This document shows, in pieces, positions 23,002-34,700 of a stretch of 64,000 nucleotides of DNA. The position numbers and the translations under genes are program-made. Source of the DNA: Owenia fusiformis (taxonomy: Eukaryota; Annelida; Polychaeta; Sabellida; Oweniidae); the NCBI GenBank assembly GCA_903813345.2, contig CAIIXF020000012.1, positions 12,446,932-12,510,931 of the forward strand, written 5' to 3'. The notes under the pieces were generated by a model. That model was not told the DNA's origin. It made no database searches and saw only the letters and a list, made by a program, of their open reading frames with translations. Position 1 is the stretch's first letter, and each line of letters opens with the position of its first letter.

Positions 23002-26000
23002 ATGGTCCGATTAAAGAATAGGTAAGTTTGTAATATTCATACCATACTTTACAATCCGAAACATTAGGGTAATGTTGATTCCTCTCCTTCCAGTTCCACG
23101 ATTTGCATAATTAGAGTCCATTTCACTGCTTCATTTCGTCAGTAGAACGGCAAAAATAAGAAATTGGGAGACCATTGTGCAATAATATATGGAAAAGTAT
23201 ATTCATAATGTACATGAATGACATTTGTTTATTTCAGATTTTTTAGTTTTTTGTGCAATAAGCCTGTGTCGTCTTGTAATTTGAAGAGTTTCAGCCATGT
23301 TAATCTTATTGAAAATAACATGGCAGAGAAACATCGAAATATAAGAGGCCACACGCTTTATAAGCCAAACTAGAAGCAATCCAAGATATACAAATGTCAT
23401 TCATGTACATTATGAATATACTTTTCCATATATTATTGCACAATGGTCTCCCAATTTCTTAATTTTGCCGTTCTACTGACGAAATGAAGCAGTGAAATGG
23501 ACTTTAGACTTTCAGTTTCACATCTAAAAATCCCCGGGCCCGGGTGAAAATCTCTACAGTTCCAATCACTTTGTGTACGTCAGTATAACCTAACAAGAGA
23601 ATCCGTGGAAAATTTCACAAAGAATGTACAAAGGCCATACTTTGTGACAGACTTGTGGAAAGTGGGAAGTTCCGGGGGAATTTTACAATGGTCTTGCATT
23701 TGAAGTAATTATCTGGCCAAAAAAGCAAGTCATGAATTCTTTCCTATATCATTTAGGTTGTTATCCCAGGCTTGTACCACTGTCAAATCTTGATAATCAT
23801 GTACTCCTGGTGTTTTTAGGTACTGATCCATCAGGTACCCTTTGCATTCATTCGACTTCACTTCTAAAAGAGAGCTCCGTCTTCACTCTTTCAGTTTGCA
23901 ATAAATCTCTGAACTCACCGAGCCATTTAGAGTTTGTTGTAGAAATACGGATGACTGTCTATGTATGGTCGATTCCTCTGACGTCATCGCATAGTTAATG
24001 AGCATGCATTTAGCATGTATTCCTTCCAGTTCGCTGATTGGTTGAGAAAAGATCATCGTGGTAGGTTTGAAATGATTTATGACCAAGACTGTCATGGGCA
24101 TAGGTTGTAGGGCAGGGCAACTAAACTGTAATATAGTCTATACGAGGCAGAGGGTAGTATATAATTAGACTGCGCACAGGGAGCGTGTGTCTCTAATTGA
24201 TGTGTTGACATGTTTCTGTTATTTCAGATATCTTCTCTGTGAGATAATGTTCCCATTGGAAGACAAGAGACTCGTGCATGACATTAATGTCAAAACACTG
24301 AGATATCAGATAGGACAAGCCATACAAACTTTACACGGGACATATGGACGGGGATTACTACAGCAGTCATTAAAAGGTACACTGCATCTTCATGGTGTGT
24401 ACTGTATATACATTACAGCTTATGTATCACCTTTTTTCAGCAGTCATTAAAAGGTACACTGCATCTGCATGTATGTACAGTAAAACCTGTGTATCCAAAC
24501 ACTAGCACCTACGTTCAATCTGATCATCTCTCAATGTGAACACCTTTTCTGTCCCATTTTTATGTCACCACCACAAAGACATATTGTTATAGTCTCCAAC
24601 TTTTTTGATGACAGTGGTCGGGGAATGGCTTTCGTTGTCAGTAATAGATGGCAGGTGGTGACATTTTGCAATCTTAATAAAGTAATACAGTGACGTTCAC
24701 AAGTAGTGTTTGCAAAGATTCTTGTTCTGACAATTGAGACCACTCAAAATAAACATATTTTTCAAATATGTGCAAATGGATTCTTAGGTGGGTGCAGGCC
24801 TCAAGTAGGTGCAGCGCCCACTTGCTTTCATGTTGGGGAGGTCACTATAGCAACCACATGTTACATACCCATAACATACTATATATTGTCTCTTTTCAGT
24901 CAATTATATTAATACCTACACCAATACAGTGTTAATCCGTGGTAAGAGAGGAGCACACAAGCTACTGTGGAGCGCTATTACAACAATTAAGAAAATAGGC
25001 AATTTTGACTGCTTCTTTAGGCTTATTCACTTAGGAGGTATGTGAAATGTCCAGCAAAACTTGTATTTCATATCCTAGTACAAAATCAACTCCTAGGCAT
25101 GGTGTTTTCTGCAGAAATATATTTTTGTAGAACAGCTTTTATGTTACACGCATGTACTACTACAGTAAAACCTGTATTGGGTAACACCTATCTCAAGGGA
25201 ACACACCTGTCTCTAGTGGACACCCTTCCTCCACATATAATCTACAGACTTATGTATAACTTACTCTTTCTGTAGTGAGTACCTACCAATATTATTGGAA
25301 AAAATATACACACTGACAGGTTTTGCTGTATAACTAGAATATCTTTACAATTGCAAAAAGCTACATCTAAATACTTTTAAATTGTAACTGCATAGTAACA
25401 TTCTGCATGATAATTTTTGTGAATACAATTGTGAATAAAATTTTGCTTATTTTGTGCATTTATTCCTAGGTACAATACGCTCCTGTCAGAAATCTCTAAT
25501 ACAACACAACAAGAAAAGATTAGCTCAAATATTACCATCTATACACAATGAAGGTACAGTACAAGTATGAATAAATACAGGGCCATAGCCAGCATTCCCT
25601 AATGGGGTTCACCTTTCAAAGAATTTCAAGAAGGAGAGGGGGTCATACTTGACAGCTAGTGCATGATATTTAACATTAATTTCTTATTGTAATACAACTG
25701 CATTTTGGTAAAAAGCTATAATTAAAACTATACTGTTTTAGTATTTGCCAAATTGCTGGTTCAATTTTAGTTATTTTTATCTACAATAAAGAATAAAATT
25801 AAGCTAGAAATTATGCAGCAAATAATATAATAAATGCAACACTGTGGCATGAGTCCCGGAGTTCTCTGACTGGAGCCATGGTTTAGACTTATCTACATAA
25901 ATATTCAAAATGTGTTCCAATTATACTGCATCACCCTGTATTTTTCTTCCAAATATTAATATGGAATGATAATATTTACAGTGCATTTGTATTATTTTAT

Positions 26001-26284
26001 CAGGCTTGTTACCAACCTTTACAACCCCCAACGATGTAGTGTTTGGTACCAACAAGACTAACAGGCCAAATTAGTTTAAGGGCAGGCAGCAACGTTGTAA
26101 CATAGCACTTTAAGTTTAGCAAAATTTTTATTGTTTTACAGGTGAAAAGTTACAAATACGGCAATCCATCATGAACTCAACTCAGAAGCTAGAGAAGCCG
26201 CACGAACAGGACTATATGTTTATTAAAAACAAACAGAACATTGACGCTATATCAACTGATAGTGATGAATTAGAGAGTGATTGA
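23002..26284 (+). CDS. POP5: Ribonuclease P/MRP protein subunit POP5
   Basis: Five exons: 23002-23021, 24228-24376, 24900-25037, 25470-25553 and 26142-26284, with phases 2,1,1,1, giving 177 aa. The tiny first exon encodes MVRLKNR and joins in phase to YLLCEIMFPLEDKRL. Then come HGTYGRG, the NYINTYTNTVLIRGKR strand-turn region, LLWSAIT, CFFRLIHLGGTIRSCQK and the acidic, Ser-rich tail ending SDELESD. Order and spacing match the Rpp14/Pop5 family (human protein 163 aa). POP5 is a nuclear or nucleolar protein of RNase P and RNase MRP; it binds the catalytic RNA and supports tRNA 5' processing and rRNA processing. Intron 1 carries a 391-bp MITE. The exon-2/donor sequence is partly duplicated about 77 bp downstream. 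Confidence 0.95.
23114..23504. mobile_element. 391-bp foldback MITE, copy 1 (POP5 intron 1)
   Basis: Ends GAGTCCATTTCACTGC and GCAGTGAAATGGACTT are flanked by TA. The terminal arms are about 120 bp long, with a central, non-palindromic ~150-bp core. A copy of exactly 391 bp at 59211-59601 has the same arms but the core in the opposite orientation. An older, interrupted copy spans about 48430-49400. TA flanks suggest mobilisation by a Tc1/mariner-type transposase. Confidence 0.88.
24361..24470 (+). repeat. Direct duplication of the POP5 exon-2/donor boundary
   Basis: The 5' copy covers the last 16 bases of exon 2 and the donor (CAGCAGTCATTAAAAG then GTACACTGCATC). It is repeated about 77 bp downstream at 24438-24470. 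The second copy is preceded by a pyrimidine tract ending TTTTTTCAG, so it looks like a 13-nt micro-exon with its own acceptor and donor. Confidence 0.8.
24553..24672. mobile_element. GTCACCACC-ended MITE, copy 2 (POP5 intron 2)
   Basis: Ends TATGTCACCACC and GGTGGTGACATTTT are inverted repeats about 110 bp apart. The interior shares TTATAGTCTCCAACTTTTTT and GGCAGGTGGTGACATTTTGC with the other family members. A minisatellite-like ACAGTAAAACCTGT piece lies just upstream at 24478. Confidence 0.65.
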
Positions 26285-27304
26285 AAAAAATAAATACCGG
26301 TACTAGTAGCAGTCCCAAAAATGTGTTAATTTTCATGGTTAGTGATGCCAGGTTGTTGGTTAATCATGTGAACTAACCAGACCTCAATATAATGCTCCAC
26401 ATTGAACAGATCATACGCCAAGTTCTATAATACACAGCGCCTCATGCCTGAGCTATGATACAGCCGAGCAACCTCGCAAAGTCACGTCTGTATCCCTCTT
26501 AATATCACATTTTTGTTGTTATAAGTCCCCTACTTTTTGTGGACGGTGTTTGTGTTCGGCGGACAGCAGTTCGTGTTCTGCGGTCGGTGTCTGTTACAAA
26601 TGGCAGGTGGTGATATTATGCATGACATTGCATGTTTATACCTTGTTTTCTCCATGCTGTTATTCAAAATAATACATAAACATACATTACAATATATCAT
26701 CATCGAGTATCACGTCTAGCCAGTAAGCTAAGCAAAAGATTGTTTCAACTTAAAATATTTTTTGCTCATATCATTTCTTATCATGTCTTTTTTCTAAAAA
26801 AAATCTTCAAAATGCATTTTATTTGAGGACATCTAGATATTTTATTATTTGGGAGAATTCGTACATTTTCCCAATTCTTGCATTTTGAATATTAAATAAC
26901 TTAACTCACTGGCGGATCTTTTTGGAGATATTATATTTGAGATCATAAGGAATAAATTGGTAGGTCAATTGTGCACGTTGCTTGCAATTTTTTCACCCCA
27001 TCAAGACTTGATTCAGCCAATACCTGATTACAATTGATGTAAAACATGCGTTACTTACCATTTGCATGAGCTGGACTAAAAGCTCTAAAATGTTAAAATT
27101 GGGGTATTTCTAATGACAAAATCAGTACTACATTGTTGTGGATGACTTCCATGCAGATTGAGGGTCTCTGAATAATACTAGTAAGGTGACTACATGGCTT
27201 GAAGTAAGATCATTGTCCCACGAATTCCCTAGGGTTATCGTGAAACCTTCTGTTCGCAATCTTCGACTACTACCAAGGTGTTTATATGGAGTAATTGAAA
27301 CCTA

Positions 27305-27396
27305 GCCTTGCCCAAGTCGGTCTCTTTTACTTATTTTGATTTCTATTATGACAAATTCAAGATCAGATAAGTAAAAAATACCGACTTGGGCAAGGC
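27305..27396. mobile_element. 92-bp TA-flanked hairpin MITE
   Basis: The arms GCCTTGCCCAAGTCGGT and ACCGACTTGGGCAAGGC are perfect inverted repeats. They are extended inward by TTACTTAT/ATAAGTAA and flanked by TA on both sides. The whole element would fold into one stem-loop. Confidence 0.75.
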
Positions 27397-27567
27397 TACT
27401 GAAACCTTGAGATTCAAGATGCCGTTCGCTCGATTTCTCCATATTTTGTGGAAATATCTATAAAATTGTAAATGTTGAAAATTTATTTACAATGCATATA
27501 AAATATAACTTGCGGAATGTAAGTTATGTATGCTTGTTTGCCATCGAGCTCGTGCTTCTGTGGATTC

Positions 27568-27917
27568 CCGGTGTGAAAGAAATGATGGTCCCCCAGGGAT
27601 TATGGTCCCCTTTCTTAATGGCCCTTACTGGCCCTGATTGTGTATAAGATAATGAGGGAAAGAGTTGTATTTAGGTCACCATATAAATCAATGGAGAGTA
27701 GGACCATAATTTGATAGGACCTCCTACACTTTTACACCGGTGAACTGAAAGGGTACTGGGACTGGTCTTATCAATATGGTCCTAGTCTCCATTGATTTAT
27801 ATGGTGACCTAAATGCAACTCTTTCCCTCATTATCTTATACATAATCAGGGCCAGTAAGGGCCGTTAAGAAAGGGGACCATAATCCCTGGGGGACATCAT
27901 CATTTCTTTCACACCGG
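27568..27917. mobile_element. GGTCC-family MITE, head-to-head dimer, 350 bp
   Basis: Two ~165-bp arms are near-perfect inverted copies (CCGGTGTGAAAGAAATGATG at the left; its complement at the right). The arms contain GGTCCCCCAGGGATTATGGT and TTAGGTCACCATATAAATCA. The single-arm form of the same element, bounded by CCCGGTG and CACCGGG, is at 63658-63830, so this one looks like two copies joined head to head. Confidence 0.8.
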
Positions 27918-28335
27918 CTTCTCAGTGAATCTTAGATGAGCTGTTTTACTCAGTAATAGGCGGAATGTTAAGTTCATCGGGAAAGGATCAATTGATATCG
28001 ATGTATCGAATCGATGTTTTTTCTAGCAATTTTACCTCTGCATCTTATTCTAGCATCTTAAAGCGTGATCAGTGAACAAAGCTCTACCTTGTCGCAGGTG
28101 TGATAGGCTTTATCAAGTTTATAATGAAATTCAAGTCAGTTTATAGATGGCACTACTGTACAAACTCCAGCCAATCGGAAGTGGATATTAACGTCTCCTC
28201 TTTCTAGAAAAATGGAGTCTGATCGAGAAATATAACGAAGTAACACTAAAGAAATGTTACGATATCATGTATTTCGTAATATCAAACTTAAAGCAGACTA
28301 GCACAATCGAGTAAGCGACGATAATATTTATCGAA

Positions 28336-31300
28336 ATGGCTGGTATGTATAGCCTTTGGTAAGTGAATGACGATTGAGACATGAAAGACTTGAAATGGAT
28401 ATTTCATCATCCTCTTTGGTTGGACATAAGTACGGGTACTAGAGGTACTAAAACAAAGATGGAGTGCACGTACGAAAGTACAGGCGAAAATAAAACTTTG
28501 AACATTAAAATGGAATATCGGGTCAGATCGATTCATTTCCAATCGCTATTCATCGTTATTTAGTTTATTAACACACTAAAATACAGACAACGGCACTTGA
28601 ATAAACATCTGATACAAACATTCAGTGTTAGGCCTATAGAATCAATGTGTTAGTAAATAGCCCTATTATATTAGACCTAGCGATAAAAATAAATGTATAA
28701 AAATGAGAAAATACAGTTACCTAGATTTCGTTTATAATATTCGTATATTTATGATACATTATGATAGGCTTACCTTGTAGATATAGTCTACTTATTATGA
28801 GTTATTATATGATGTTATACACACTGAGTTATTTGAATATTTAATGACGATTAACCAGATTTGTCTACCCTTTACAGTTTACCAAAATAATTTGATTTCA
28901 TGGATTTTGTTTCAGAAAGATATACCTTAAAAGTAGTTGGCTTAATTATTTGGCTCCTGGCCTTAGAGTACGGATTGGCAGCTATGATACAATGCCTCTT
29001 TTCTCAATAGAACTTTGAAAGTTGAAGTTGTATTTGAACAGTTATCAACAGGGTCAAGAGGGCTGAATAACAATCTCGATATCATCTTGTTTATCGTAAC
29101 GTTTTTTTAACTGAACTACAGTAATGTTTACCTGTTCAAAGGAAGTCTAGTATTTTCCCGCTTTATAGGCATTCTAATTGAGTTTATTGAGGATCGGATA
29201 TTGAGTTTAGTACAATACTCCAATGCATTCACGTAGGATTTTATGGGATATGATAAATTGTGGGTAATATCATTTCTCTATGTATTCTGGCTTTGGTCAA
29301 GTGAATTAAATGGTATGATTGCAATAGGCGGATTAATTGGCTGTGGATGAGTTTATTTTTTTTATGATTTATCTGTTTTCCGTAACTTATTGTTGTCAAC
29401 TACTGTCATTATTTACACCTCTATTTACACATAATATGGGGAATATGAATCAAAATAACACCGTTGCTCATTATCAGTATTGAATATTTGTCATATTTTA
29501 CCACCGATTTTATATTTGTTAACATGCTCTAAAATTTTAATTTTAATATTCTTCTGGTATTTTATCACAGAGTATCTGAGGAAGAATGAGCTCAGCGATT
29601 TATTTATATCCTCTCTAAATAGACCAGTTTAAACCATGTAAATCAACGTCTCCAGAGGGGCCTCAAAACTTGGACTCTCATTTATAAGTATTATACTTTA
29701 TTTTCCAGACGAACGTAATGTCAATATGGATACAGCAAGTCAAGTGGATGATGGAATTGAAAGAGGCGAAGAACCAATGGAACAAGAAGATACAGCGCAA
29801 CCAGCAGTAGAAAAATTACCACCATTTACGAAATTAAAGGCCCGTGGAAGAAAGCTTTTGCGATGGTAAACAATATTTTCCTACTTCAATAGTAAACAAC
29901 ATGCACTACTCTAATGGATAATATTCAGAGGAAACAAATTATCTACATAAAACATTAGATAACCATACTGCAGATCATCAATCAACGATATGATACCCAT
30001 GGTGGCTACATTTACTTGGATACACATTGTGTCATTCGAAAAAAAATTAAAATCTTATAAATACCAATTTCATAGCTCTTGATCATGATAATGTTTTTAT
30101 TTAAATAAATAATTTAATTGGTGGTTGTATTATGAGTCTTTAGTGACATATTTTTCCTTCGTTTTTATATATGTTTTATAGAAATTAAAAATTCATATCA
30201 TATCATATTCATATGAGATACAGTCTGAAGAAGGAGTAAATAAAGCCTTGCGAATGGAGATTCAAATTAGAGGGGGAAAGATTTTCATTCCGTGACTTAT
30301 TTGTTTCAGGATCCCACCAGTGAAGTTCTTTGGCATGGGTGAAGATGGCTACTATTCAATCCATATAGAACACGACTGCATGAAAAAGACTACAAGATTC
30401 ATTGAAAAGAATATTCCAGGATATACGTTTCACTTTGTCCCATTTGGCCAAGATGAATCTATCCACTTATTGTTTTGTCCAGAACCAGGAAGTCCTATAC
30501 ATGGTACTCTCAAAACTTGTCCTACAGAATGTATTAAGCCACATGGTACTATTGGAGGCATTGTTGCATTGCTTGATTCAAATGGCAAAAAAGAACTATA
30601 TGCTCTAACAGCCAATCACGTTATCGAATATTGCAAACCCTGTCAAGAATACATCTCATGGACAAAACAAGACCAAAGCGATAAGATAATGATAGGTAGG
30701 CCTACAGATGTATCTTTTAGTATACCATTGAAAATGGATGATGAAAAACATGTAGATCAGTCTATATGCTGGAAAAGTGATGACACAGATCAAGCACTCG
30801 CTGATATATCATCAACATTCGAAAAATATTGGGATGATGTAAAAGAGCAAGACCAAGAACAATATGACATTGCATGCATTAAGGTAGATGACCATTGTGA
30901 TGACATCAAAAAAGAGTTTGCCCCTTGTGATAAATGTTGTTTGATTGAGTGTCAAGAAGACAAAGTAAAATTTTCTTCAACAGCAGAAAAACTAGAATCT
31001 GCAACTACCAGATCTAACAGATGTTGTGGGAAAATATTACGCACTGATGCAGGGGGTATCATTACTGTTGGGGATAAAACTGCATGGGTTGATAATATGA
31101 CGGTAATATGTTCAGTTGATGACACAGATGATCAGTTCATACAGGAAGGAGACAGTGGCTCTATAATGGTGTGTGGGAACAAAGATGACGAGGAAGGTCA
31201 TCGTCAAAATTGTTATATGGTATTTGCAGGTTTGAAAAATGCAAATAAAAAGTCCTGGAACTGTTCATCAGCATCTTTCGCCTTTTCACTGGATCGTGCA

Positions 31301-31510
31301 ATCAAGAAACTACAGGAACAGCTCAAAGAGGGTCAACGGTTGCAATTGTCATGTTGTAAGCAGGCCAAAAATGTTAACATTGGAAGGCAGGATAGCCAAA
31401 CTTCCTTTGACGTGAAAGAAGAAAAAAATGAGGAAAGCACTTGTGCCATTTCAAAATCGGGTACGAGGGGTATTAAAGTTTCCCCGAAAAATGACCTTAA
31501 GTCGATGTAA
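28336..31510 (+). CDS. Intracellular chymotrypsin-fold (PA-clan) serine protease-like protein
   Basis: Three exons: 28336-28342, 29709-29865 and 30310-31510, with phases 1 and 2, giving 454 aa. Exon 1 encodes only MA plus one base; joining gives MADERNVNMDTASQ. There is no signal peptide or membrane segment; an acidic stretch and then a basic one (KARGRKLLRW) lead into an unrecognised domain (KFFGMGEDGYYSIHIEHDC). The triad of a trypsin-like fold is visible: His158 in LTANHVIEYC, Asp241 in YDIACIKVDD and Ser337 in EGDSGSIMV. The protein is Cys-rich with CC pairs (DKCCLIEC, NRCCGK, LSCCKQ). The family is not recognised more closely. Proteolytic activity is inferred from the triad. The first Met is supported by in-phase splicing; Met at 29726 is an alternative. 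It is convergent with the receptor gene, about 210 bp apart. Confidence 0.8.
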
Positions 31511-31720
31511 ATAGGCAATAGTATGCCAAGTGTAAATATTATTTAGAACAAAAGGTTTTATAAAGTATACGTACATTGTATTTGCTATTTACATAATCAT
31601 TCGCTATTAACACAATCGTTCTTGTTCATATAAATCATTTGATCACTTCCTGTCTCATGCATCATATAAAAGAACTGTCAGCTGAGCATTTTTGTTGAGA
31701 TGCGTAGGTCAAATTGTTCA
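31511..31720. terminator. Shared 3' end between convergent genes
   Basis: The protease stop (31510, plus) and the receptor stop (31721, minus) are only 210 bp apart, so the two 3' UTRs are likely to be short or to overlap. No canonical AATAAA was identified with confidence on either strand. Confidence 0.3.
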
Positions 31721-34700
31721 TTATGATATAAAATTGGTTCCATTTCTAAATGATGCATTGTATGATTTGGGATCATCTGGGTCATTCAAGTCTACCAGGC
31801 CTAGTGTTGAGCCTGCAGCATCAAATCCTGCAGCATGGTGAATACCTGGAAAATACAGAATAAGACTTTAATCAAGTGCCATATGTTATAAATGCTAGCT
31901 TTATATAGTCAAATAGATGTGTTTTTACGTTTGATTAATTTGATGTACAACGCTTACAAAATGAATCTAAAATTATAATATACGAGTATATTTTGTCTGA
32001 AAATAAATTTTTGAATAAAACTATTCTTTACAATGTTTGTTTTGGAAAAATATGTAACAAAATGGTGGAAAAGATGATCAAACTATACGCTCATTCTTAT
32101 TTACTTCCAATTTTTATATGATCTGACTTTCGCACTTCAGAATGCTCCAGTTCGCAGCGCTATTGTTCAAACCACAAGGGTTGTTGAATTTGTTCTTGAT
32201 AAGTAATAATTGTATCCCTATAGACTAGCTTTATTACTACTATTACACAATAGACATCCATGATATTCAAATGATTAGTCCTCTAAAATTCTATTTTTCT
32301 GGAATATAAAAAGCAAAATATCTAAAATAATCTTGTGTTTTGACGGATCCAACTTGATCTCTTACCTGAATCTGAGCTTCCTCTTAGTGAATTCCTCGGC
32401 TCCATATACTGCTGTGGTATTGGAATGGTGGAATCTGTTGGTTTGCTTTGTTTTGTCTTCTTTGTGGTTTTAGCGGCTCCTTTTGGGCTAGTTGCTGTTA
32501 GTGCTAACACCTTCGGTAGAAACATCATACCGAATATCAATGACGTATTTACAGTGTTCCCTATACATATAGCCGGAGTTTCGTATTCTCCATCGGCTAG
32601 CATATATACAGGTATCCATGCTAGCATGATAACTATTGTTCCTAGGGATGTCACACAAATGTACATAGCTTCCTGTTGGAACTCGATCGACTTCCTAGCT
32701 TTGATGGCAAACGCGAGTGAGAGGACTACCAGAACGTATATATAACACAATGATAGCACTAAGGATAGTTTTGGATTGACACATCTCCAGATTGGTGTGT
32801 ATAAAGGGTACTCCTCATCTTGTGTTTCATTAACGAGGTACCACTCTACCTCTGGAGGTTTCAGGATAAGCCATTCAACAACAAGGACCAACTCTAGGGC
32901 TATAAGAACACACGTGGCAACAATCTGGCTAGGTCCACTTATAAATTGAGGCTTGTTACTAGAATTCATCTTGTTTGAAAATCTGTTGATCCGGACTATT
33001 TTCACTAATAGGCTTGAGAAGATCATCGAGTAGAAGAAGCCGATTCCAAAGCGTTTCATTCCACACGTGATAGGAGAGGATGAGATCATCCATATGAAGT
33101 TCATTAAATATAGCAGCACTATACCTAAAAGTATTATGATACTTAGCGCTCCATTCGAACCAAGCACCACTGGATGGTTTTGTTTAAGCATAAACAGCAT
33201 CATGGTGATGAAGGCTAACACAATTCCTAATATGGACAACGTGATGACGAGAAGTCCCCATATAGTCTCGTGAGATTCAAATTTGATTGGGACATTAGTG
33301 ACATCTAGTGGTTGTTCCTTCCAGTTGCAATGTTTACAGACTCCAGGGCATTCAGAAGTGTGCATCTTACGTCTACCCTTAGAGTCATACATGCGTATAA
33401 GGCTTTCGTTGAAGCTGAAGATTCCACCACTCCAGTAACCAATCTGAAAGAATAAAAGATCAGTAATATTTACAATGGACGAATTTCAATACAAGGTGGG
33501 CCTAGAAATGTTACTTATACGGATTTCAATGTGATATATAAAGGGTAATAATTTCTTGGCCCAGCCTGCATGTTCAGAAATTCGTAATAAAGCAGATTAG
33601 ACTTTTGATTATAATTTCTACTCCCTCCGTTGATTAACGCGTTGATGAGGTCGAATGAAAGCACATCTATTATTACCTGCTTCATTTGATCTGAGTTATC
33701 GGGCTGATAATTTAAAATCTTATACTCTCCGAGGCCATCTCCATTCCATGTAAACCTAAACCTCTTTCCATTGACGCTCTTGAAGGTCGCCCTGTGTATG
33801 TATTCATATGGCATGGCTGTATCGTTTGGCTGTATAGCACTGCAATGGGGAAGTTTCGTAGATCCACATTCCTCCTGGAGCATAGCTGTGATACCTTTAG
33901 CAAAGGCGAATACAGCGTTGATGGTATTGGCAACGTATTCATTCTGTTTGAAGTTACTATCTGTTAATGACTCCAGTCCGTTACAAGCCTGGTTGAATTT
34001 TCCCCTATGTCCGAGGTTACATTGGAAATGATGCTCCCAGAATTCAGTCAACCATGGATTGTTAGGGTCACTGTTTGGTTTGAGGTTCATGAAGAATTTA
34101 TCAAAGTCTGGATCATATCCCCAATCAGGAACAACATTTATGGCTCCTCTGCTAACGGTCTCTAATCCAGCAGTTACTGTTTTAAAAACTGTTTCATCAA
34201 GCGTGGATATCCACACAAATCGTCCCAATATTTGTTTGCTGTTAACTGCATCTAGCAATAGACGGAACTGATGGGGTTCCAGGAAGACAATCACACCCCT
34301 TGCTCCTTCCGCTTTATTCAAAGCATCTACGTGTATTTGGTAGTCTTGGTTGGTGTCATCAACAACAGTAACTTTAGCAAGGCATATCCCTTCAAACTCC
34401 AATGATTTCTGCAGCCATTCTATGGCTATCATATTCTCCGTTGTGTTATGATATATTGTTGATACATATGTCCAACCTAGTTCCTTTATTACCTCAACTG
34501 TCGCTTCAACTATGGACCTATCTGATGGTATAGTTCTTAGGAACAATGGATGGCTAGCCCTGTTTGATAAATCATCGGACGTCGATGACGGGCTTATCTG
34601 TACCAGGTTGTATCCCTTCTGGTTGGCTTTGCTTAGGGAGGCTGATACGTCACTCCTAGTGTCCCCGAGGAATGCAAAGACGTATGTAAGAATGGGCAAC

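Larger units (their letters stand above)
26285..28335. other. Intergenic, MITE-rich, between POP5 and the protease gene
   Basis: No exon is supported. A partial GTCACCACC-family copy lies at about 26520-26625 (GTCTGTTACAAATGGCAGG). Two inverted-repeat elements are listed separately. The last few hundred bases form the 5' flank of the protease gene, with no obvious core promoter motif. Confidence 0.4.
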
